Of a stretch of 64,000 nt of DNA, positions 56,164-64,000 are shown piece by piece. Numbering within the stretch: the stretch's first letter is position 1; every line of letters begins with the position of its first letter. The notes under the pieces are model-generated. The model saw nothing but the letters and a program-made list of their open reading frames with translations, was not told where the DNA came from and did not search any database. Made by a program: the position numbers and the translations under genes. The stretch lies in contig CM068541.1 of assembly GCA_035048495.1 (NCBI GenBank), positions 12,655,929 through 12,719,928 on the forward strand, read 5' to 3'. This DNA comes from Euptelea pleiosperma (Eukaryota; Streptophyta; Magnoliopsida; Ranunculales; Eupteleaceae).

Positions 56164-58571
56164 TGAAAGTAGGGTTTTTCCATATCGTCGGTTACGGAAA
56201 TCCTAAAATGAACGCATTTTGTAATTTGATCCGATTTTATCCTGCAAAAATCAGAGATTCTAGCATAGGGATTCGTGTCGGATGTCAATCCGCACTCGGG
56301 GTTAGTTCGCGCGATTCAGGAACATACAAGGACAAAGAAAGTGCTACAAAATATGGTGATGAGATGAGAGGGATGGAAGTGATTTAAAAACCTTAATTTT
56401 TTTTTAGAGATAATTAAAACCTAATAACATCAATCACTCACAATAAAACTAAAACAAAGACAATGCACAAATGAAACTGAATTCATTCATTCTTCATGAG
56501 AAAATTCTTACAATAAAGAAAACTACATTGGAATTAAAAAGCGATAAACCAACTACTTGCTTAAATTATAAAAAAAATGAAAGAAAATAGATAGAGAGAG
56601 AAAATATAAGATTCTAAAATGTCCTAGAGAGAGAGAAATAGAGAGACCGAGAAGAGAGAGAGACTCACTTTGAGACCTCACCTTGGAGAAGATGTTGCTA
56701 GCCAAAGCAAGCCGTGATGCATGGGGGTAACGTTCCAGTCAAGGGCGAGTTGGGGACGGCTAGCCTTAGAGATGAAGATGGAGTGGTAGAGGTGAGGACG
56801 ACTTCTCATCTTCCTTTTCTCTTTTTTTTTCTTTTTTGTTCTTCTTCCCTTTCTTTCCTTTTCTCCTTTTTTCTTTTTTTTTTGGGTGAAACGGACTGGA
56901 GTTGCAGGCTGCAACTCCGGCACGTTAAAGAGAAGTGGTGGTGGGCGGTGATTGATGGAGTTGCTGCAAGTAGCAGTAGGTGCGCTTTGGAGAGGAGTGG
57001 TTTATGGTGGACAACAGCAACCGTTGGTTGCTTGGTGGAGGATGGGGCTTGCGTGGAGAGGGAGATGGGCAGGTAGGGGTGATTTTCCCTTCACTTCTTC
57101 TTCTTCTCTTCTTTTTCTTCTTTTTTCTCTTTTTTATTTTTTGGTTTTTTTGGCTTGGAAGAAATGGTCGAGAAGAAGAAGAGGGTGACGGCTATGGTTT
57201 GAGGAGAGGGAAGAGAAGTGGGTGTGGGGAAGAGAGTGCGGTTTAGGGTTCTAAAACGTGGGAATGAGCGGGGTGTAATGGCTGTTGCCTCATATAGGAA
57301 CCATTAGGTTTCCTTCAACTATTTTTTTGGTAGGAACTGTGGGTTCCTATAATAGAAACCCACGGTTTCTAAAACTTTTCCTCCTTTGTTCCTCTAAAAT
57401 CTTTCCTTCCCAAAAAATTGTTGTTGTTTTGGAAAATATCCCCTCTTGTAATCGTCCATGGCAAAAATCTTTTTCTTGGAAATTTTTATACTTTTATTCT
57501 TTGGAAAGCCATTTGATTTTGCTGAAATATTTAATTTTTAAAATCATGTTTGGTATTTTCCTAAACTCACCTCTATCACTTCCCAAATTCTTTTGAAAAA
57601 GCCCATTATAGGCCACCTCTTTACAAAAGTATATTTTTGTTCTCAGAATTCCTTTTTTTAAAAACCTATCTCATAAAAAAATGCCTAAAATATATCTACT
57701 GAAAGATTTCAACCATGTCTTGGAAAATATCCCCTCTTGCCCTCATGTCTGCCACATGCCATGTGGCATTTGCCATGCTTTTACTAAAAAGTGTGGTGAG
57801 ATTTGAGTGAGACGTGGACCACCTCTTGAAGCCATTTGATCGATGGATGATCGGATAGATAAGAATGATAATCGAATAATCGGGCGATAGAGTGGACGAT
57901 CTGATGGTGATCGGACGGTTGACTATGATGGTGATGATAGGATTGAGTGATTGCGAAGGTAGACAGGATCGGATGATTCAGATGTGAGAGAGGAGAGAGG
58001 ATGAGGTTTAGAGAGAGGAGAGAGAAAATATTACAAAATAAAGAGAAAATTCTAGTAGAGGGTCTTGAACCCTGGTCTTTGACTTGGTCTTCTGCATGCT
58101 TTACCAACTGAGCAAGTCCTCATCTTGTGTTAGTTGATAAGCTTTAATCTCCTTAGTCTCTTCCTTGAGGGCTAGTCTCTCCTTCTCTCTTAGTCGTTTC
58201 TCGACTCTTTTGGCTCTCTGGCTCTTCCATCATTTGGCCTGTAATTTCTTCTCCTAGCCTACTGGCTCTTGAGCTTTGATCATAGGTTCTGGAGGTTGAC
58301 TGTGGGCCCACATTCCATCAAAATTGTCCGATTAGTGCTCCTGCGATAGAAAAAATCGTGTAATGAGATTTCTACAAAACGGCTTCGCATGTGGGTCAAA
58401 TAAATGCGTATGAATGCATGCGAATATACTATTTTGTACAGAAAAGTGTGTTCTATGCAATGAGAGAGACTCCTACGTAGAAAAGTTGATAAAAATGGTA
58501 GTTTTACGTAGGAGAGTGTGATAACGCTTGAAGGATAATTGCTTAAAATAAACACTTTTGAGCGAATATCA
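56164..58571. mobile_element. 2.4-kb TG...CA insertion, probable solo LTR
   Basis: Begins TGAAAGTAGGG and ends GAATATCA. It is flanked by ATTGC at 56159-56163 and 58572-58576. TG...CA ends with a 5-bp duplication are the hallmark of an LTR-element insertion. No coding domain and no internal LTR pair was recognised, so a solo LTR or a non-autonomous element is likely. It contains C/T-rich and A/G-rich stretches and a tRNA-like block. It splits the copia RT/RNase H. Confidence 0.7.
58055..58121 (-). other. tRNA-like sequence with pol III box A and box B
   Basis: On the minus strand, TTGCTCAGTTGGTAAAGCAT resembles a tRNA D-arm with box A, and GGGTTCAAGACCC resembles a T-arm with box B, at about the normal spacing. 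The rest does not form a convincing complete tRNA by eye. It is likely a tRNA-derived SINE head or an LTR-borne pol III signal, not a functional tRNA gene. Confidence 0.5.
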
Positions 58572-59196
58572 ATTGCTTATACAGTAAGCGTCATTAGCCG
58601 ATTCATGCATTCACCTCGATCACCAAATCTTGAGGCTGCACACAGAGTCCTTCGGTATCTCAAGGGGTCACCAGGTCAAGGCATATTGTTTGGGTTCATG
58701 GCCACCTCAGGGTGGAAGCATACAGTGATGCAGATTGGGCAGGTGCAGTGATCGATAGACGGTCTACATCAGGTTATTGTACCTTTGTTGGAGGCAACTT
58801 GGTGTCTTGGAGGAGCGAGAAACAACCAGTTGTCGCCCGATCCAGTGCAGAAGCAGAGTTCTGCTCCATGGCACATGGAGTGTGTGAGCTCGTGGTTGAA
58901 GATCAAGTTAGCAGAACTGGGAGTCAAGGTGACAGACTCAATGAGCCTCTATTACGACAACAAAGCGGTCATTAGCATTGCTCACAACCCAGTTCAGCAT
59001 GACAGGACTAAACACATCGAGGTTGATAGGCACTTTATCAAGGAGAAGCTTCAGCAGGGATTGATTTGTACACCCTATGTAAGGACTTAGGAGCAGGTTG
59101 CCGATATACTTACTAAGGGAGTCAACAAGTCAATCCTGAATACACTGATAGCTAAGCTGGGCATGATGGATATCTTCGCACCAGCTTGGGGGGGAG
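58572..59196 (+). pseudogene. Copia RNase H remnant
   Basis: Continuation of the interrupted copia: YTVSVISRFMHSP, DADWAG, SAEAEF and the end TKHIEVDRHFIKEKLQQG, then a stop and ADILTKG. Frames shift near 58720 and 58900. The polypurine tract TTGGGGGGGAG precedes the 3' LTR at 59197. Confidence 0.85.
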
Positions 59197-59544
59197 TGTT
59201 GGATTCTATGTACACCTACGTGGGGGTATTCTTAGTGGGCTACATTCCACTACCCCACATGGGGTTTATTCTCTATTGCTTATGGGTTAAGTGATGGGCC
59301 CATCCACTTAACCCACAATCTCTTTATTTCATGTTAGTGGGTTAAGTGGTGGGCCCCCACTTGACCCACACGATTTCTCCTTTACTTGTAGAAGGGGTTT
59401 CCCCTACTTATAAATATTACTTATGGGAGATTGAATATTCACTTCAATCTCCCCATTCTCTCTCAAACCCTAATCTCTCATTCTCTCCCTAACCTCCATT
59501 ATCTCTCTCTCTCAATCTTTAGTTGACAACCTCAAACAACAACA
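59197..59544 (+). repeat. 3' LTR of the copia element
   Basis: 348 bp, TGTTGG...AACA, followed by GCTTC. Confidence 0.9.
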
Positions 59545-60884
59545 GCTTCTTGGCACTCTACAAAATGAGATTTCGATAAAAAAATACTGCAATGTTAGAG
59601 GTGGAGTGTTGGGTATTCAGGCACTCGGCCCAATTGGCATCAGAAAAGGTCACGGGGGTTATTGATTAGAGGAAAATAACTGTAGGCCATGGTGAATAGT
59701 GCCTTTGAAGTAGCTAAAATATGTTTAACTGTCTTAAATGATCGATAATGGATACATATGTGGGCAAACAGAATTGATAGAGAATACAAGATTGGGTCTT
59801 GTTAGCGTCAAATATTGCAATGCAGCTATTAAGCTTCAATATAAAGTCAGGTCAGAAAATTAATCACATTTTTGAATGAGTTTTGTCCTGATGCCATATG
59901 AGTCGAAATGGGCTTGCAGTTCATCATATCAGAACAATCAAGTAAATCAAGAGCATATTTGGATTGACAAAGAAAAACTTTATCTGAAGTAGATGTTACT
60001 TCAAGTCTGAATAAATAATGTAAGGCCTCGAAGTCCCTCATAACAAACTCCTAGCCAATGCACGCTATGAAATTTGTGAGGAGACAATCATGGCTACCAA
60101 TTAAGACGATGTCATCAACATAGAAAAACAAATTAACAATACCAAGAGAGGACCGCTATAGAGACATGGAAGTGTCTATCCTACTGCATTGAAACCCCAT
60201 ACGTAGTTAGAATGTGCTAAATCGCTCAAACCAAGCCCGAGGGGATTATTTGAGATCATAGATAGCCGTATTTAACTAACATACATGATTAGACTGAGTG
60301 CGATCTTCATATTCAATGGGTTGTTCTGTGAAGATGATTCTTGTACAGAACTACGGAGAAAGGCAATCTTAACGTCTAACTGATGGGTATTCTACCCAAG
60401 AGTTTTGGCTAAAGAGATAAGAAGTATATTGACTGGCTTGACAATTGGGCCGAAGGTCTCGTCAAAGTGGACACCCTGTAACTGATTAAATCCCTTGGCT
60501 ACTAGACAGGATTTATATCGCTCCACTGTCCCATCAGGTAGAAGTTTTGTCTTGATTACCCATTGACACCTTGCAACATTCATATCAGTGGTTTGAGGTA
60601 TAAGAGTCCATGTATTGTTATGCTATTAGGCTCTAAATTCCTCATCCACACTTCCTTCTAGTGAGGAGCTTTCATAGTAGTTTGAAAGTCATAAGGTTCT
60701 TTTATGGACTTGTATCGATGAAGGACACCAATTCGTCTAGGTGAAGAGAGTCTGAGGAAGAATCACCAACATAAGGAAACACGATTTCATCAAATATCAC
60801 ATGTCTGGATATGTAAACTTGTCCTATGGAGGCTGTAGGCACCAAAACCTCTATAAGGTTGGTAAAACTGTGAGCTTCTACTTT

Positions 60885-61190
60885 TGATTTCAGAGCTTGA
60901 GCAACTTTCCTTTGCGAAAGATTTTGTGCATGTGGCAACTCATCTTTAGTAGCATTTCTTTGTGAGCCACACACTAATTCTGAAGGAGATATTGATGACA
61001 TTAAGGCTTTTGAAGATCATGTGGGTCCTGGTGATGATGTAGAGCTCTTTTGTGCATGTGGGAATCGTCCAAATTGTGTGCTTGCATGTGGGAGATGCCT
61101 CACATGCATGTGACGTGATGCATGGCTCCAACATGAATGGTTTCAATGTGCAAGGCTCTGACATGCAATCTAAGAGTTGAACGGACTGAG
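60885..61190. repeat. Direct repeat flanking the copia nest, right copy
   Basis: Diverged partner of 53655-53940, same orientation, starting near AGAGCTTGAGCAACTTTCC. Confidence 0.55.
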
Positions 61191-61240
61191 AAATCATTAC
61201 TTTAACAGTGGCAGGTCCAAATGGGTCAACAAATTTCACT

Positions 61241-61440
61241 TCAAAATCTTCTCACACAGCAAATTTTAGCCCAGTAGCACTCTGCCACGGGGCTGAAACT
61301 TGGTAGTGAATGGGCATGACATGGACAAGGTCACTATTTACATGGCCAATCCAGAGGGTCTTGTATGAGTTGCATGGTCTGGATCGGCCACGTCATTCCC
61401 GCACTATAGTGAATATTTCTGGAGTGTAGCTTCAGAAAAC

Positions 61441-61479
<39 letters not shown>

Positions 61480-61811
61480 GTAATTATATATATAAAAAAG
61501 ATTAGCAACCGTCATATATATGTGACAGAATGGATGAACTCATACTCTAGGCTTAAACAGGTAAGATCTGTATCATTTAAGTGGTGAAGGCTCATATTTT
61601 AATTCTTCTTGGTAATTTATTATATTATGCACGTGTGCACGCATGTTCCATGGTTTTAATATGGGAAAACTGGAATCAATGCCTGTTGCAACTGTTCACA
61701 TGCATCCATTAGGTTCTAGAACTTTTCTGTCGCGATGTTGTGATGCTGTCTACAGATATATTATTGCATCCTGGTTCAAAAGTTGATCTCTTATGATTGT
61801 ATTTCTTTTAG
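61241..61811. other. End of intron 1 with a CA microsatellite
   Basis: A perfect (CA)n run lies at 61446-61477. No other feature until the acceptor at 61811. Confidence 0.7.
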
Positions 61812-62348
61812 GACACCATGTCAACCCTCCTGTCAAACTATGACTGGCTGCGGGCCCTTCGGATGATTTCCTATGGTTTTCTTCTTTATGGTCCAGGCTC
61901 TTATGCATGGTATCAGTATCTTGATCATTCTTTGCCTAAGCAGACAGTTGAGAACGTAGTGCTGAAGGTGTGCTTGTTTTGAGCCCTTCTTTTGAACATC
62001 TTTGGACTATAAAGAACTTCTGGACAATGAGAATAAATTTCGTTGAATAGTTAACAATTCTTAGATGATTCCATTTTCTTGCAGGTTATATTAAACCAGA
62101 TTGTACTTGGTCCGTGTGTGATTGCTATTGTTTTTGCATGGAATAATTTATGGCTAGGGAAGCTCTCAGAGCTTCCAACCAAGTACCAGAAGGATGCCCT
62201 TCCTACACTACTCTATGGTGTGTGCCTCTATAATTCAAATCTATTTGGCATGATAACTCCGTCCATGTTTTATGGAATTTTGATTGTTCTGGTCTGGTTC
62301 TTTTGTAGGATTCAGGTTTTGGATTCCAGCCAGCATACTAAACTTCTG
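61812..62348 (+). CDS. Mpv17/PMP22-family protein, exons 2-4 (gene incomplete)
   Basis: Exon 2 61812-61967 (52 codons, phase 0), exon 3 62085-62217 (133 bp) and exon 4 62309-62348 (40 bp), each bordered by AG and GT. Joined in order they read DTMSTLLS, ISYGFLLYGPGSYAWYQYLD, LNQIVLGPCVIAIVFAWNNL, then FRFWIPASILNFW, the conserved core of the Mpv17/PMP22 family. The last exon, which should carry the VPLQ-like end and final helix, is not found before the window ends. Exon 1 lies at 32191-32442. Confidence 0.9.
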
Positions 62349-64000
62349 GTACATCTTTTGCTCCTTTTCCTGTCTGGAGTTCTAATTTCAAGCTTTTTTA
62401 CAGAAAACTATGAAAGTGCCTGCATTTTTTCCAGAAATAACAGATCCACTCCATGTTCTTAGGTTCTTTCCATATTCCACTGATATTTTAGAAAACATCG
62501 AGGAGTACCTAGAGTGCACGTCAAACAACCAAAAAGGCTGCAAAATTATGATCTTCTGGTTTACATGCGCCTTGATTGTTACTAGTTAGTTATAGTGAAA
62601 CAAACAAGGCTCTTTCTTCTTTTGATTGTTTGTATTGGTTGAGGATGGTGGCAAACACAGTTGTTGAAAACTTGAAATTTACATATCTTATTTGTGGAGA
62701 AATGAAAGAATTTAATACATGCCAAATTTGGCTAGGTTAGCTCGTTAATCCTTCTTGTAAGGATAACATACTTAGAATTTGGAGTTATTTGTTGCATGAT
62801 GAAAGGGGAATCTGAGACCAAAGGTATTCTTGAGATATAGAGTTGATTTTCCATTTGGCAATATATTCTCCCTTGACATAATTTGGCTGGTCTTTTTGTG
62901 TGAAAAGATACAAATACTTTTACCTACCGCCCTAGATCATGTGAATTGTTTTAATGAAAGATGTGGTTACTTTAATATGATAAATCTTGTTGAAAACTGA
63001 TTAGTTTTACCAAAAGGTCAGGTGTAGAAAAAATTTCCTTCATACTTGTGCAACTAATTTGCCAAGTATGATGACTAAATTTTTTAGTGCGACTTTGGTG
63101 TAATTAAAATTAATTTCTGTGCTTGATAAGGAATAATGTACGACTCTTTTGACAACCATCTGAAGATGACACATTATTGTCCACTTTGATGAGATTTCTA
63201 CCATTAGCGTGAGTGAACTACCAAACCTTGGGGTCCTTGAGCTTAACTGCCTTAATGGCAAACTTGGAACTCTTTCAAAACTTCTTGGAGTTTCTGCCAT
63301 GAGAAGGGCTGGAATTTGGAGTGGTTATGAATATGGTTCTACGTATCGGGCGATACCGAAACGGTTCACCCGTATCATTTCAGTAGGCAATACCAGCTTG
63401 GCTACACGGTTTTGTCCGAAACCGAATGATACTTCATCTTATGTGTAAATTTTGCACTAACATTTTGTTTTGATTTCATAAAATTTCATCCTAAACCGAA
63501 CAATACTTCCGAAACGTTTCAGTATCCCTCGTGAACAATAACGGAATGATACTGTGTACTTTTAACCATGGTTATAAACTAACTTGACACTTAATGCAAT
63601 AACGACACAGCACTTTTAGGATTTTTTTTCCCATGTCAAACACATCGACACATGAATACGTGTGTCAGCACATCCTGACACATCCTGACATGTATAGCAG
63701 TCTCACCCTTTATTTTAATATTTTTTTATTAAGCAAATAATCTCTAAAAGAGTGGGGGTGTGTTCCATCGTCCATAGAGTACTTTGTTTAAGTTATTAAA
63801 TGTAGCTGTAGTTGTTTGATAGTCTTCCCTCCTATAAATCTACCCATATTTAGTATATTGTCCATATCAAAAAAATATTTAGTATTATTGGATAACTCCA
63901 TGGCATATAGAAATATTTTCTCTTATTTTTCACATATTTCTTTCCTTATTTTTATTAAAAAATATTTTGACTTAAATAAACTAAAATATTATATTATAAT
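62349..64000. other. Next intron of the Mpv17 gene; one MITE-like element
   Basis: No further exon of the family was recognised. A 239-bp MITE-like element lies at 63332-63570. The rest is AT-rich. Confidence 0.5.
63332..63570. mobile_element. hAT-like MITE, second candidate
   Basis: Flanked by GTTATGAA (63324-63331) and GTTATAAA (63571-63578), seven of eight identical. The ends TATGGTT and AACCATG are near-inverted. This resembles the 32912-33252 element in ends and target choice. Confidence 0.4.

Larger units (their letters stand above)
54331..59544 (+). mobile_element. Ty1/copia element with internal deletion and nested insert
   Basis: LTRs at 54331-54685 (355 bp) and 59197-59544 (348 bp), both TGTTGG...AACA, are flanked by GCTTC at 54326-54330 and 59545-59549. 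The LTRs differ by a 7-bp indel and about nine or ten substitutions, so this is older than the Tat copies. Without the 2.4-kb insert, only about 2.1 kb of internal sequence remains: leader, RT and RNase H. Most of gag and integrase is missing. Confidence 0.9.
53941..61240 (-). mobile_element. Old minus-strand Ty1/copia, host of a nested insertion
   Basis: Minus-strand pieces in order: integrase-RT linker (about 61000-60702, GQVYISRHVIFDE), RT start (60583-60392, ERYKSCLVAKGFNQ), later RT (60041-59847) and, beyond the nested element, the RNase H region (54330-54040, ILLCDNTSVVHIVSNP). Many stops are present. A second copia (54331-59544) interrupts it with the 5-bp GCTTC duplication. Confidence 0.75.
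32443..61811 (+). other. Giant intron 1 of the Mpv17/PMP22 gene
   Basis: The donor GTGAGA at 32443 and the acceptor TTTTAG at 61806-61811 enclose about 29.4 kb. Both splice sites are phase 0 and the joined protein fits the family, which supports one gene. The intron holds, left to right: a hAT-like MITE, a LINE, a LINE tail, the 13.3-kb Tat copy C, two further LINE pieces, and nested copia elements. Confidence 0.75.

Noticed and set aside
56678..57246. ORFs rich in Lys/Glu or Phe/Ser in the 2.4-kb insertion
   Set aside because: They come from purine- and pyrimidine-rich low-complexity DNA and contain no domain.
58055..58121. A genuine tRNA gene
   Set aside because: Box A and box B are present, but no convincing acceptor stem or anticodon arm could be built by eye; kept only as tRNA-like.
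61446..61477. CA repeat as a regulatory signal
   Set aside because: An ordinary microsatellite; no evidence of function.
62079..62462. Single 127-codon ORF as a separate small gene
   Set aside because: It is exon 3 of the Mpv17 gene read into the intron; the splice sites give a better protein.

Overview
The window is nuclear DNA of a flowering plant. It carries GT-AG split genes, a P-class pentatricopeptide repeat (PPR) gene, a G-type lectin receptor kinase, an Mpv17/PMP22 membrane-protein gene, and many plant-type transposable elements (Ty3/gypsy Tat, Ty1/copia, L1-type LINEs, small foldback/hAT-like elements). The species cannot be named from the sequence. Only three host genes are recognisable; most of the remaining sequence is transposon or unassigned.

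Layout. 1-2142: the inverted 3' end of a Tat element (copy B). 2144-14575: a complete-looking Tat element (copy A), joined head-on to B, with 1294-bp LTRs but no matching target-site duplication. 14576-32190: host segment with a lectin receptor kinase (16742-19285, +), LINE and copia relics (19.8-26.1 kb), a PPR gene (29995-26877, -) carrying one frameshift, and a cluster of foldback elements. 32191 to beyond 62348: an Mpv17/PMP22-family gene (+). Its exon 1 is at 32191-32442 and its next exon is at 61812, so the intervening intron is about 29.4 kb. Inside that intron lie a hAT-like MITE, a 5'-truncated LINE, a young Tat element (copy C, 38362-51638, perfect 5-bp duplication GTCGT), LINE tails, and a nest of copia elements (an old minus-strand copia interrupted by a plus-strand copia at 54331-59544, itself interrupted by a 2.4-kb TG...CA element at 56164-58571). 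The Mpv17 gene runs off the right side.

How the Tat elements are built. Each has LTR, primer-binding site, gag-protease, a UAG stop followed by a CARYYA context, in-frame pol (RT, RNase H, second RNase H, integrase), an array of 93-bp repeats, an antisense gene with its own TATA box, polypurine tract and LTR. The antisense gene is the most interesting feature. In both copies it is interrupted by short introns with GT-AG borders, all in phase 0, and copy C has a tandem duplication of its middle exon. Copy A has two nonsense mutations and copy C has one frameshift in gag, so neither copy looks fully autonomous.

All calls come from reading the sequence and translations by eye. Family assignments rest on motif recognition, not database searches.
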